Notes: generated by a model from the letters alone, not told the origin. 64,000 nucleotides of DNA from JAQVEM01 sp964603595 (GCA_964603595.1 CAZRVN010000002.1:216567-280566); one strand, 5' to 3'; counted from the first letter of the stretch, positions 26,344 to 35,184 are shown. A program made the numbers and translations.

Positions 26344-27204
26344 ATGTATAAATCTATCAAGGATTATATGAGATTAAACAATGGCATAGAAATGCCAATA
26401 CTTGGATTTGGCGTTTTTCGAATTAATGACAATGATGAGACGGCAGATTGTGTAAAGAAAGCCATAAAACACGGATATAGAAGCATTGATACCGCAATGA
26501 TTTACGGCAATGAAGCAGGCGTGGGAAAAGGTATAAAAAAAAGCGGTATAAAAAGAGAAGATCTTTTTATAACAACAAAATTATGGAATTCGGACCAAGG
26601 CTATGACGAGACATTAAAAGCTTTTGAAAATAGTATGGAAAGGCTGATGGTAAATTATTTGGATCTTTATCTTATTCATTGGCCAGTTCCCAAAAATAAC
26701 AAATATATTGAAACCTGGAAAGCATTAGAAACGTTATACAGGGATGGAAAGGTCAGGGCCATAGGCGTAAGCAATTTTAATATCAGCCATTTAGAGAATA
26801 TCATTACACAATGTAGTGTCGTTCCTGCCGTCAATCAAGTAGAATTTCATCCCTGGTTTTTGCAGACGGAACTCTTTACATATATGAGACAAAAAAGGAT
26901 ATCTGCAGAAGCCTGGAGTCCTCTTGGCGGGGGTGCTTTGTTGGACAACGAAACTCTACTAGACAACAAAATTCTAATGGGGATTGCAAAAAAATACAAT
27001 AAAACAGTTGCACAGGTGATTATAAGATGGGATATTCAGAAAAACGTCATCACGATACCAAAATCCTCAAAAGAAGATCGAATCGCCAGCAATGCGAATG
27101 TTTTTGATTTTGAATTATCGGACCAAGATATAAAAACGATTGAAAGTTTAAATATAAATCATAGGACCGGGCCTGACCCTGATGAATTTGATTTAGGTAC
27201 GTAA
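26344..27204 (+). CDS. Aldo/keto reductase
   Basis: This 286-residue NADPH-dependent carbonyl reductase shows the catalytic tetrad in context: SIDTAMIYGNE (Asp and Tyr), FITTKLW (Lys) and YLIHWPVP (His). GVSNFNISHLENI and the cofactor loop VITIPKSSKEDRI complete the family pattern. It is closest to the 2,5-diketogluconate or methylglyoxal reductase group. I set the start at ATG 26344, seven bases after AGAGGG; the frame runs open another 35 codons upstream with a hydrophobic, unlikely extension. It probably detoxifies aldehydes. Confidence 0.92.
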   Translation: MYKSIKDYMRLNNGIEMPILGFGVFRINDNDETADCVKKAIKHGYRSIDTAMIYGNEAGVGKGIKKSGIKREDLFITTKLWNSDQGYDETLKAFENSMERLMVNYLDLYLIHWPVPKNNKYIETWKALETLYRDGKVRAIGVSNFNISHLENIITQCSVVPAVNQVEFHPWFLQTELFTYMRQKRISAEAWSPLGGGALLDNETLLDNKILMGIAKKYNKTVAQVIIRWDIQKNVITIPKSSKEDRIASNANVFDFELSDQDIKTIESLNINHRTGPDPDEFDLGT

Positions 27205-27313
27205 AAACGAAACTATAAATAAATCAATTGTAAATGGCAACACCAGAATATATTCAGAATATCAAAGAGTGGTTTACTGAAAGCAATTAATTCATTTTAA
27301 AGTAATTTGATTT

Positions 27314-27388
27314 TGGTAGCGCATAGGGGACTTGAACCCCTGTTTTAGCCTTGAGAGGGCTATGTCCTAACCACTAGACGAATGCGCC
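27314..27388 (-). tRNA. tRNA-Glu (anticodon CTC)
   Basis: On the reverse strand the acceptor stem is GGCGCAT with ATGCGCT, discriminator A and an encoded CCA. The anticodon loop is CTCTCAA between GCC and GGC, which gives anticodon CTC for glutamate. The T arm has GGTTCAAGTCC form with a GGGG/CCCC stem. Length is 75 bases including CCA. Confidence 0.95.
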
Positions 27389-27677
27389 ACATTCCATCCC
27401 CACTACTTACTGACTCTCTGGATTTTATCTATATTGCGATTTTTTGTAAATACCCGCAGCGGGCTTAAATGAATCATAAAGAAAAAAAGCAGGCTGCTAC
27501 AGGGATTTGAATATTTTTATTGGCCCTGTTTTATTATTATAAAAGTATAAGCTTTGAGAAGACTGTAAATTTTAAATTAACTATAATCTTTATTCAATTT
27601 TCTAACTTGTATATAATATAGTAGATTTAAAGGAATTAAGCTTTTCAGGTTTAATGCAAGATGGAGGATTTGGTTGT

Positions 27678-28397
27678 ATGGGTGATAGCAATAAAAGAGA
27701 GATAGAAAATGCGCAGGATATTATAGAAGCCCTGTCAAAGATAAGCGGAGCTATAACTTCTGACCTATATCTTGAAGATATCCTCCAGCTTATAGTTACG
27801 GTTACTGCCGAGGTTATGGGATCCAAGATATGCTCGCTGATGCTTATTGACCCTGGAAAAAAAGAACTTACGATTAAAGCTACCCAGAGTATAAGCAAAG
27901 AATATATAAATAAAAATCCTTTAAAACCAGGTGAGGGAATTGCTGGCAAAGTGGCTTCTGAGAATAAGCCGATAACTGTATATAATATACTTGAAAATAA
28001 AATTTACAGGAACAAGGAAATTGCCCGGAAAGAAGGACTGGCTTCCCTACTCTGCGTCCCTCTTCATGTAAAAGGTAAAGTTATAGGGGTGCTTAATGTA
28101 TATACTTCCGAGCCCCATGATTTTAGTGATTATGAAGTAAATATTTTAAAGACAGTGGCAGACCAGGCAGCCATAGTGATTGAAAATTACCGGCTGGTGG
28201 TAGAAACAAGGGTAATAAGAGAAGAGCTTGAAACCAGGAAGGCAGTTGAGCGGGCAAAAGGAATACTGATGAGAGAGCAGAGTCTGAGTGAGGAGCAATC
28301 TTTTAGAAAAATACAGAAATTTGCAATGGACAACCGCAAATCAATGAGAGAAGTAGCAGAGGCAATAATTCTTTCCAGTGATATGAAGAGACTGTAA
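27678..28397 (+). CDS. GAF-ANTAR antitermination regulator
   Basis: This 239-residue cytoplasmic regulator has a GAF sensor domain (about 15-172, with GIAGKVASENKPI and FSDYEVNILKTVADQAA) and a C-terminal ANTAR domain (about 180-235, with AVERAKGILM and REVAEAI). ANTAR domains bind paired hexaloop hairpins in RNA and prevent terminator formation. A matching RNA site lies at 29606-29650, 1.2 kb downstream and upstream of the glutamate synthase operon. There is no receiver domain, so the signal is probably a ligand or redox cue on GAF. The start at 27678 is 10 bases after GGAGG; an ATG at 27654 is less well placed. Confidence 0.93.
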   Translation: MGDSNKREIENAQDIIEALSKISGAITSDLYLEDILQLIVTVTAEVMGSKICSLMLIDPGKKELTIKATQSISKEYINKNPLKPGEGIAGKVASENKPITVYNILENKIYRNKEIARKEGLASLLCVPLHVKGKVIGVLNVYTSEPHDFSDYEVNILKTVADQAAIVIENYRLVVETRVIREELETRKAVERAKGILMREQSLSEEQSFRKIQKFAMDNRKSMREVAEAIILSSDMKRL

Positions 28398-28410
28398 TAT
28401 CACAACACGC

Positions 28411-28446
28411 AATATTTTTAAAATCCCTATAGAAAATATTTTTTTT
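28411..28446 (+). terminator. Terminator after the GAF-ANTAR gene
   Basis: AATATTTT and AAAATATT form an 8-bp AT stem with a 14-base loop, followed directly by a run of T. It lies 14 bases after the stop codon. The stem is weak but the T-run is long. Confidence 0.45.
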
Positions 28447-28461
28447 GGTGATATAATTGTT

Positions 28462-28484
28462 AAGATTTACCGTGGGTAAATCTT
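28462..28484 (+). promoter_or_regulatory. 10-bp hairpin before the aldolase gene
   Basis: AAGATTTACC, GTG, GGTAAATCTT form a perfect 10-bp stem with a 3-base loop, followed by TTAAAG. It stands in the 141-base gap before the aldolase. It could be a weak terminator, an operator, or part of a leader. The 3-base loop does not fit an ANTAR site. Confidence 0.5.
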
Positions 28485-28538
28485 TTAAAGATTAAAATTT
28501 TAAATATATTAATGCTAAAAGAGTTATAAGGAGGATTA

Positions 28539-29531
28539 ATGCCGTTAGTACCAATGAAACAAGTGCTGGATGAAGCAATAAAAGCAGGCTATGGAGTGGG
28601 AGCTTACAATGTTAATAATATGGAACAGATTCAGGGAATAATGAGGGCAGCAAAGGAAACAAAATCGCCGGTAATTATTCAGGCAAGCAGGGGAGCTTTA
28701 AAATATACCAACATGGTTTATATTAAACATCTTGCTGCGGCTGCAGTTGAGGATAATCCCGGCATACCCATTGTGCTGCATCTTGACCATGGGAATAGTT
28801 TAGAGACCTGCAAGCAGGCAATTGAGCTGGGTTTTACATCAGTTATGATGGATGGCTCGCTAAAAGAGGATTCAAAAACGCCTACGACATTTGAAGAAAA
28901 TGTTTCTGTAACAAAATCGGTAGTTGATTATGCCCATAAGTTTGGAGTATCAGTTGAGGGCGAGCTCGGAACTCTTGGAGGTATAGAAGATGGTGTCGGC
29001 TCGGGAGAAGTAAGACTTACCGACCCTGATGATGCGGTAAGATTCATAGAGCTTACCGGTGTTGATGCTCTTGCACTGGCAATCGGGACAAGCCATGGGG
29101 CATATAAGTTTAAAGCAGAGCCAAAACTTGCTCTGGATATAATTAATGAAGTAGTAGAAAAAATACCCGGAGTTCCGCTGGTTATGCATGGTTCTTCATC
29201 GGTTCCACCGGAGTTGATTGCAATTATAAATAAGTATGGCGGCAAGCTTGAGAAGACTATGGGAGTTCCCATAAAGAGCATTCAGGAAGCTATAAAAAGA
29301 GGGATAAGGAAAATAAATGTAGATACTGATGGAAGACTGGCAATGACGGGTGCAGTAAGGAAATATCTAAGCGAGAATCTTGATGCTTTTGACCCGAGGA
29401 CATATTTTGGTGAAGCAAGGGAAGAAGTATATAAGACAGTTAAAAGTAAAATGATTGATTTTGGGACTGCCGGCCATGCAGGCGACTATGAACCGATGAC
29501 AATTGAGGATATGAAAGAAGAATATAAATAA
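28539..29531 (+). CDS. fba: Class II fructose-bisphosphate aldolase
   Basis: This zinc-dependent glycolytic and gluconeogenic enzyme interconverts fructose-1,6-bisphosphate with two trioses. The 330 residues contain HLDHGNSLETC (zinc His and catalytic Asp), SVEGELGTLGGIEDG, AIGTSHGAYKF and VMHGSSSVP (zinc and phosphate ligands), and KINVDTDGRLA. This is the longer type used by many Gram-positives and thermophiles. AAGGAGG lies six bases before the ATG. It is followed by the promoter of the glutamate synthase operon and is probably a separate transcript. Confidence 0.95.
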   Translation: MPLVPMKQVLDEAIKAGYGVGAYNVNNMEQIQGIMRAAKETKSPVIIQASRGALKYTNMVYIKHLAAAAVEDNPGIPIVLHLDHGNSLETCKQAIELGFTSVMMDGSLKEDSKTPTTFEENVSVTKSVVDYAHKFGVSVEGELGTLGGIEDGVGSGEVRLTDPDDAVRFIELTGVDALALAIGTSHGAYKFKAEPKLALDIINEVVEKIPGVPLVMHGSSSVPPELIAIINKYGGKLEKTMGVPIKSIQEAIKRGIRKINVDTDGRLAMTGAVRKYLSENLDAFDPRTYFGEAREEVYKTVKSKMIDFGTAGHAGDYEPMTIEDMKEEYK

Positions 29532-29548
29532 CCGGAATTAAAAAAGAG

Positions 29549-29576
29549 TTGACAAAAGCTGGGTTATTGGTATTAT
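29549..29576 (+). promoter_or_regulatory. Promoter of the glutamate synthase operon
   Basis: TTGACA at 29549-29554 and TATTAT at 29571-29576 with 16-base spacing make a good sigma-70 type promoter. Transcription would begin near 29583, giving a leader of about 165 bases that contains the ANTAR hairpins and a terminator before the first codon at 29749. Confidence 0.65.
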
Positions 29577-29605
29577 CTTCTTGAAAAATTAAATAAGTTG
29601 TTTTC

Positions 29606-29650
29606 CTGTATAAAGATGTACAGTTAGAAATTGAAGGTAAAGAAGCCTTC
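29606..29650 (+). promoter_or_regulatory. Candidate ANTAR RNA site: two hexaloop hairpins
   Basis: Hairpin P1 (29606-29623) is CTGTAT, loop AAAGAT, GTACAG. Hairpin P2 (29633-29650) is GAAGGT, loop AAAGAA, GCCTTC. Each has a 6-bp stem closed by a U-G pair and a hexaloop with A at position 1 and G at position 4, the bases that ANTAR targets share. The linker is nine bases. P2 shares 29643-29650 with the left arm of the following terminator, so P2 and the terminator exclude each other. Binding of the ANTAR protein would keep P2 and let transcription go on. Confidence 0.8.
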
Positions 29651-29687
29651 TTGAAACAGAGATGTTTTGAGAGGGCTTTTGTTTTTT
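29643..29687 (+). terminator. Intrinsic terminator in the glutamate synthase leader
   Basis: AAGCCTT-CTTGAAACA (29643-29658), loop GAGA, TGTTTTGAG-AGGGCTT (29663-29678) form a 16-bp stem with a few G-U pairs, followed by TTGTTTTTT. It stands before the first gene of the operon, which is about 60 bases further on, so it acts as an attenuator unless prevented. Confidence 0.85.
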
Positions 29688-29748
29688 AAGGATTAGTCTG
29701 GATGTATTAAGAGATTTAAAGTTTTAATTAATAGATGGATTATGTGAT

Positions 29749-30963
29749 ATGAGCATAACTTGTAAAAATAGAAAAGAAAATTTTTCACGGTTTAAGATTC
29801 CGTCTGGATGTGCGGTATTTGGAGTTATGAATGAATCTGGCAAAAGATTCGGAGGAGAAACTGTAATAGAGGGAATTTCTGTTATGCATGAAAGGTCTAA
29901 CGGTCTTGGCGGGGGATTTGCGGCTTATGGCATATATCCCCAGTTTGAAAATAACTGGGCCTTCCATATCATTTATGATGATAAAGAAGCAAAGAGGCAA
30001 ACCGAAGACAGGATAGGAGAAAGTTTTAAGGTACTTTTAAGTGAAGAGATTCCCACAAGAAAGACGCAGCGTATAGAAAGCCCTCCTCTTACGCACAGGT
30101 ATTTTTTAAATATAAAAGATAATTCCATATCCCATAGAGAGATGGATAGAGATACTGGCGGAAAAGAAGAAGATAGAATTGTTGATTTTGTTATGAGAAT
30201 AAACAGGGATATTAGCGGGGCATACATAATCTCAAGCGGGAAGAATATGGGGATTTTCAAGGGAGTCGGATACCCGGAGGATATAGGGGTATTTTTTAAA
30301 TTAGATGAATACCAGGGTTATCTGTGGACTTCCCATGGCAGGTTTCCCACAAATAGTGTCGGCTGGTGGGGAGGGGCCCATCCCTTTGGAATACTCAACT
30401 GGTCGGTTGTACATAATGGTGAATTATCATCGTATGGGACAAATAAGAGATTGGTGAGTGGTTTTGGTTATGAGTGTGCCCTTTCTACCGATACCGAGGT
30501 TATTACTTATTTGTTTGACCTTATAGTCCGGAGGCAAAAAATTGATATCGGGCTGGTCCACTTGATTTTATCCTCACCACTATGGGAAGAAATAGAAAGA
30601 ATGCCCTGTGAAAAAAGGGAAATATTGAAGGCGCTAAGAATAGTATATGGAAGTGCGCTTCTTAATGGACCTTTCAGTATAATCGTCAGTAATGGCAGTT
30701 ACATGTATGCTCTTAATGACAGAATAAAACTGAGACCTCTTGTGGCAGCAAGAAAAGATAGTTATCTTTTTATTTCCAGTGAGGAGGCCTCGATAAGGAA
30801 AGTTTGCCCTTCTCCTGATGTTATATGGCAGCCGGATGGCGGTGAACCAGTAATAGGAAAGATTTATAAGAGAGAGAAAAAAAGCGTTGATAAAAGAAGC
30901 AGCAGAGACAGCAGTTACAGGAAGAAGAAAAAAATAAAAATCCAGGACAGTCTGGTAAAGTAA
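29749..30963 (+). CDS. Glutamate synthase amidotransferase subunit (class II glutaminase)
   Basis: The 404-residue protein corresponds to the N-terminal glutaminase domain of GltB as a separate chain. The Ntn nucleophile is Cys21 in PSGCAVFGVM, so a 20-residue propeptide must be removed. GRFPTNSVGWWGGAHPF and VHNGELSSYGTN, then ALSTDTEVITYLFD, are the glutamine-binding stretches. It should release ammonia from glutamine for the FMN subunit encoded next. The last 35 residues are basic and Ser/Lys-rich. The start has no strong ribosome site. It is the first gene after the ANTAR leader. Confidence 0.9.
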   Translation: MSITCKNRKENFSRFKIPSGCAVFGVMNESGKRFGGETVIEGISVMHERSNGLGGGFAAYGIYPQFENNWAFHIIYDDKEAKRQTEDRIGESFKVLLSEEIPTRKTQRIESPPLTHRYFLNIKDNSISHREMDRDTGGKEEDRIVDFVMRINRDISGAYIISSGKNMGIFKGVGYPEDIGVFFKLDEYQGYLWTSHGRFPTNSVGWWGGAHPFGILNWSVVHNGELSSYGTNKRLVSGFGYECALSTDTEVITYLFDLIVRRQKIDIGLVHLILSSPLWEEIERMPCEKREILKALRIVYGSALLNGPFSIIVSNGSYMYALNDRIKLRPLVAARKDSYLFISSEEASIRKVCPSPDVIWQPDGGEPVIGKIYKREKKSVDKRSSRDSSYRKKKKIKIQDSLVK

Positions 30964-30981
30964 AGTCACAGGTGATTAAAA

Positions 30982-32514
30982 ATGGCTTTAAAATTAAATC
31001 AATCTGAATTTAAAATAGAAAGAGACCTCAGCAAATGTATATCCTGCCAGGTTTGTGTAAGGCAATGTTCTAATGATGTTCATGAATATGACAGGGACAG
31101 TGATGTAATATACAGTGACAGCAGTAAGTGCGTTGGCTGCCATAGATGTGAGAGTCTCTGTCCTACAGATGCATTAAAAATTAAAGAAAGAGAGTCTCAG
31201 TTTAGGATTAACCATAACTGGACGGAAGAACATTTAAGAAATATATACAGGCAGGCAGATTCCGGCGGAGTTCTCCTTACTGGAATGGGGTGCAATAAAC
31301 CATATACTATTTACTGGGACAGGATTCTTTTTAATGCTTCGCAGGTCACTAACCCTTCTATTGATCCTTTGAGGGAGCCGATGGAGATAAAAACCTTCAT
31401 AGGGAGAAAGCCTGATAATCTTGAATTTGAAATGGCGAGCGGTTCCAATAATAATGCAGCGAAGCTTAAAACAAAATTGTATCCGCAGATGGAACTTTCA
31501 ATGCCCATTATATTTTCAGCTATGTCATATGGTTCTATCAGTTTAAATGCATGCAAATCTCTTGCTGAAGCTGCTTCTGAGTCCGGTACTTATTGCAACA
31601 CTGGTGAAGGAGGTTTGCATAAGGACCTTTATAAATATGCCGGGAATACTATTGTACAGGTTGCTTCAGGAAGATATGGAGTAGATGTTGATTACTTAAA
31701 TAAAGGAGCCGCTGTAGAAATCAAGATAGGCCAGGGTGCAAAGCCGGGAATTGGAGGACATCTTCCGGGGGAAAAAGTTTCCAGGGATATATCTGATACC
31801 AGAATGATCCCGGAAGGAACGGATGCCATTTCCCCGGCTCCCCATCATGATATTTACTCTATAGAGGATCTTGCACAGTTAATCTATGCTTTAAAAGAAG
31901 CTACAGACTGGTCAAAACCTGTGGGGGTTAAGGTAGCAGCAGTTCATAATATTGCACCTATTGCAAGTGGTATTGTAAGGGCTGGAGCCGATTTTATAAG
32001 TATTGACGGAATGAGGGGAGGTACGGGAGCTGCTCCGCAGGTCATAAGGGATAATGTAGGTATACCCATAGAGCTTGCTATTGCTTCTGTTGACGAGAGG
32101 TTAAGAGAAGAGGGAATAAGGCACAGGGCTTCTGTAATAGCTGCCGGGAGCATACGTTCCAGTGCGGATGTAGTTAAAGCAATAGCGCTGGGTGCCGATG
32201 CAGTGTATATAGGAACTGCTGCACTTGTAGCTATGGGCTGCCACCTGTGCCAGAAATGTTATACAGGAAAATGCAACTGGGGAATTGCAACTCAGGATCC
32301 CTACCTTACTAAAAGATTAAACCCGGAGATAGGGACAAGAAGGCTTGTAAACCTTCTAAAGGGGTGGTCTCTTGAAATAAAGGAGATGCTCGGAGGAGTG
32401 GGGATTAATGCTATTGAAAGTCTTAGGGGGAACAGGGAACATTTAAGAGGTGTGGGTTTAACTGATAGGGAGTTTAAAATACTTGGGATAAAACATGCCG
32501 GGGAGGCCTGGTGA
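30982..32514 (+). CDS. Glutamate synthase FMN subunit with N-terminal ferredoxin domain
   Basis: This 510-residue protein carries two 4Fe-4S motifs at the N-terminus (CISCQVCVRQC and CVGCHRCESLCP, about residues 17-63), then the FMN barrel of GltB: MSYGSISLNACKSLAEAA, GEGGLHKDL, IKIGQGAKPGIGGHLPG, SIDGMRGGTGAAP, and CHLCQKCYTGKCNWGIATQ, which holds cysteines for the 3Fe-4S cluster. It makes glutamate from 2-oxoglutarate and ammonia. It is the archaeal/Thermotoga-like split form. The gene follows the glutaminase after 18 bases. Confidence 0.95.
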   Translation: MALKLNQSEFKIERDLSKCISCQVCVRQCSNDVHEYDRDSDVIYSDSSKCVGCHRCESLCPTDALKIKERESQFRINHNWTEEHLRNIYRQADSGGVLLTGMGCNKPYTIYWDRILFNASQVTNPSIDPLREPMEIKTFIGRKPDNLEFEMASGSNNNAAKLKTKLYPQMELSMPIIFSAMSYGSISLNACKSLAEAASESGTYCNTGEGGLHKDLYKYAGNTIVQVASGRYGVDVDYLNKGAAVEIKIGQGAKPGIGGHLPGEKVSRDISDTRMIPEGTDAISPAPHHDIYSIEDLAQLIYALKEATDWSKPVGVKVAAVHNIAPIASGIVRAGADFISIDGMRGGTGAAPQVIRDNVGIPIELAIASVDERLREEGIRHRASVIAAGSIRSSADVVKAIALGADAVYIGTAALVAMGCHLCQKCYTGKCNWGIATQDPYLTKRLNPEIGTRRLVNLLKGWSLEIKEMLGGVGINAIESLRGNREHLRGVGLTDREFKILGIKHAGEAW

Positions 32515-32520
32515 TAAAAA

Positions 32521-33003
32521 ATGAAAAGAATATATATTCAGGAAGAATATTGTATAGGTTGCAGATTGTGTGAAATATACTGTCAGGTAAAACATTCTAA
32601 AAGCAAGAAGATTATAAAGACATTTAAGGAAGAGAAATCAGATATAATACCCCGGTTAATTGTGGAGGAGATAGGATATAACTCCTTTGCAATACAATGC
32701 AGGCACTGTCAGGATGCTCCCTGCGTTGAGGCATGTATATCGGGAGCTATGCAGAAGAATAAAAATACAGGTGCTGTTGTATGTGATGAAAATAAGTGCG
32801 TGGGATGCTGGAGCTGTATTATGGCATGCCCTTATGGTGTTATAAAAAGGGATATCTCAGAAAAGAAGGTAGCATCTAAATGTGATTTATGTATTGATGA
32901 AGAGGTGCCTGTATGTGTTAAAAATTGCCCTAATGAAGCATTAAAGTTTATGGAAAAAGATACTGATGAGAGAAATAAGGTGAAAGTTAAAAATGAAGGA
33001 TAA
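32521..33003 (+). CDS. Polyferredoxin-type electron transfer subunit
   Basis: The 160-residue protein has four cysteine groups of the DmsB/HycB pattern: CIGCRLCEIYC, CRHCQDAPCVEAC, CVGCWSCIMACPYG and CDLC with VPVCVKNCP, enough for four 4Fe-4S clusters. It lies between the FMN subunit and an FAD oxidoreductase and presumably passes electrons between them. No signal peptide is present, so it acts in the cytoplasm. The next gene overlaps its end by 11 bases. Confidence 0.9.
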   Translation: MKRIYIQEEYCIGCRLCEIYCQVKHSKSKKIIKTFKEEKSDIIPRLIVEEIGYNSFAIQCRHCQDAPCVEACISGAMQKNKNTGAVVCDENKCVGCWSCIMACPYGVIKRDISEKKVASKCDLCIDEEVPVCVKNCPNEALKFMEKDTDERNKVKVKNEG

Positions 33004-34393
33004 GAATAATATCAAAGAAATTTATGAAATATATGATTATATTATTATTGGTAATTCGGCAGCAGGGCTTGCCGCTGCCGAAAGTATAAGGGAGCTGGAT
33101 AGCTCCGGTAAAATTGTCATACTCACTGAGGAGAATTACAAGAATTACTCTAAACCACTTATAACATATTATCTGGAAGGTTTAGTGGACTTGGAGGGGA
33201 TCCACTTTAAAGGAAAGGATTTTTACAGGAATAATAATATAGATTTACATATAAATAAAAAGGTAATATCTATTGAAGCGGATAGGGATTTTTTAATCTG
33301 CAGCAATGAAGATATATATAAGTTTAAAAAGCTTCTTATTGCCAGCGGAGGACAGCCTATTATTCCCGGGATTAAAACCAGCTGCACAGATATAGCCGGT
33401 GGCAACCGGGATAAGAAGGGCAAATTACTGGATTCTATAAATAATGAGAATTACAGGGATATTGAAGGAATTTATACTCTTACTACTCTGGATGATGCTT
33501 TAGAGATTAAAAGTTTTATAGAAAAAAATGATATAAGAAAGGTTTCCATACTTGGCGGAGGGTTAATTGGATTAAAGTCTGCAGAAGCATTACTGGGAAT
33601 GGGCATGAACATTAGCATAATTGAACTTGCCGACAGAATACTTGCGGCAACATTTGACAGGGAAGCTTCGTTTATTGTTGAAAATAGGATAATAAGCAGG
33701 GGAAGTAATATCTATAAAAATAGTACCATTGAGGAGATTTTTATTAAGGATGGCAGTATTTCCGGATACAGGTTACAGGATGGCAGGGAGGAAGAGTGCA
33801 GTTTGCTGATAATTGCTGTTGGGGTCAGGCCGGTTACTGGTTTTATTAAAAATAATTCAGTTAAAATAAGAAGAGGAATTGTAGTGGATGATTATATGCG
33901 TACATCAATAAAAAATATATATGCTGCGGGAGATGTTGTTGAAGCCAGGGATATGCTGCTGGATGAAAAAAGAAATATTGCAATATGGCCGCTGGCAGTA
34001 AGGCAGGGCTCAATTGCCGGGATCAATATGGCCGGAGGGAGTGAAAAGTATAATGGTGGCTTTTTTATGAATTCAATTGAAATATTGGGGATTCCTACAA
34101 TATCTATGGGGCTGGCTGCTATTGATGAGAAAAATGAAAAAAACACTGAAGTGGTTAAAGTTTTTAACCCGGAAGAAAAGAGATATAAAAAAGTGGTAAT
34201 AAGAAATAACAGAGTAGTAGGGCTGATAATGGTAGGAAATATAGAAAGAGCCGGAATTTATGCCGGTCTGATTAAAAATGAAATAGATATAAGCAGTGTA
34301 AAGGGTAATATCTCCAGAGAATATTTTGGAATAATTAATTTACCCGCTGACTATAAAAAGCACCTTGTTACAGGAGAGGGGATAGAGGTATGA
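32993..34393 (+). CDS. FAD/NAD(P)-dependent oxidoreductase of the glutamate synthase operon
   Basis: The 466-residue flavoprotein belongs to the NADH oxidase/rubredoxin reductase-like group. YDYIIIGNSAAGLAAAESI is the FAD dinucleotide fold, VSILGGGLIGLKSAEALLGMGM the NAD(P) fold, and NIYAAGDVVEARDM the second FAD motif. It has no CoA-disulfide cysteine that I recognise. In this operon it takes the place of GltD, feeding electrons from NAD(P)H through the ferredoxin to the FMN subunit; that role is inferred from position. It overlaps both neighbours (11 and 4 bases). Confidence 0.88.
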   Translation: MKDKNNIKEIYEIYDYIIIGNSAAGLAAAESIRELDSSGKIVILTEENYKNYSKPLITYYLEGLVDLEGIHFKGKDFYRNNNIDLHINKKVISIEADRDFLICSNEDIYKFKKLLIASGGQPIIPGIKTSCTDIAGGNRDKKGKLLDSINNENYRDIEGIYTLTTLDDALEIKSFIEKNDIRKVSILGGGLIGLKSAEALLGMGMNISIIELADRILAATFDREASFIVENRIISRGSNIYKNSTIEEIFIKDGSISGYRLQDGREEECSLLIIAVGVRPVTGFIKNNSVKIRRGIVVDDYMRTSIKNIYAAGDVVEARDMLLDEKRNIAIWPLAVRQGSIAGINMAGGSEKYNGGFFMNSIEILGIPTISMGLAAIDEKNEKNTEVVKVFNPEEKRYKKVVIRNNRVVGLIMVGNIERAGIYAGLIKNEIDISSVKGNISREYFGIINLPADYKKHLVTGEGIEV

Positions 34394-35184
34394 GCCTATT
34401 AATTAATGCAGGAGATATAAATTACAGGGAATTGAACCTGAAGGTAAGAGAATTTTTAAATAATAACATAAGAGGGAATAATAAGAAGGTTATTATAAAT
34501 AATGTTCTGGGCCAGAGATATATAGGGGATGGCTTGAAGGGCAATATTTTTATAAATATACACGGAACCCCGGGAAATGACCTGGGCGCTTTTGTGGATG
34601 GACCCGTAATTGAGGTTTTTGGTAATGGACAGGATGGTACAGGAAATACAATGAATTCAGGAAGGATAATAATACACGGAGACACAGGAGATATAACCGG
34701 TTATTCAATGAGAGGCGGAGAAATATATATAAAGGGAAATACTGGTTTCAGGGGTGGTATCCATATGAAATCATACCATGAAAAAGTACCGGTAATGGTT
34801 ATTGGCGGGAGCGCGGGCAATTTTTTAGGAGAATACATGGCAGGGGGTGTTATTATTGTTCTTGGTTTATATAAGAGGAAAAATGAAATTTTTACTTTAA
34901 ATAACGAAAGTGGCGAGGATAGTAGCGTTGTAGGAAGTTTTACAGGAACAGGCATGCATGGTGGAAGAATATATATAAGGGGAGATGTTGAAGATTATAA
35001 GCTGGGAAGAGAAGTGAAAAAAGCAGGGCTGGATAATGATGACCTGCCTATTCTTGATAAATACATTAACAATTATAATAACCTTTTTAATTCTGATGAT
35101 ATTAAGGCACCGGTTAGCAGAAGTGATTATATTAAGTTAATTCCATGTTCGCACCGACCCTACGGGAAGCTGTATGCCTACTAA
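34390..35184 (+). CDS. Glutamate synthase GXGXG (C-terminal) domain protein
   Basis: The 264-residue protein is the separate form of the C-terminal beta-helix of GltB. Repeated glycine patterns such as GNGQDGTGNTMNSGRIIIHG, GDITGYSMRGGEIYIKG and GTGMHGGRIYIRGD mark the turns. In the full enzyme this domain supports the subunits around the FMN site. It overlaps the FAD oxidoreductase gene by four bases (ATGA) and ends the operon. About 145 gene-free bases follow. Confidence 0.92.
   Translation: MSLLINAGDINYRELNLKVREFLNNNIRGNNKKVIINNVLGQRYIGDGLKGNIFINIHGTPGNDLGAFVDGPVIEVFGNGQDGTGNTMNSGRIIIHGDTGDITGYSMRGGEIYIKGNTGFRGGIHMKSYHEKVPVMVIGGSAGNFLGEYMAGGVIIVLGLYKRKNEIFTLNNESGEDSSVVGSFTGTGMHGGRIYIRGDVEDYKLGREVKKAGLDNDDLPILDKYINNYNNLFNSDDIKAPVSRSDYIKLIPCSHRPYGKLYAY

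Noticed and set aside
28462..28484. Hairpin before the aldolase as a second ANTAR target
   Set aside because: The loop has three bases, there is only one such hairpin, and no hexaloop with A1 and G4 can be formed.
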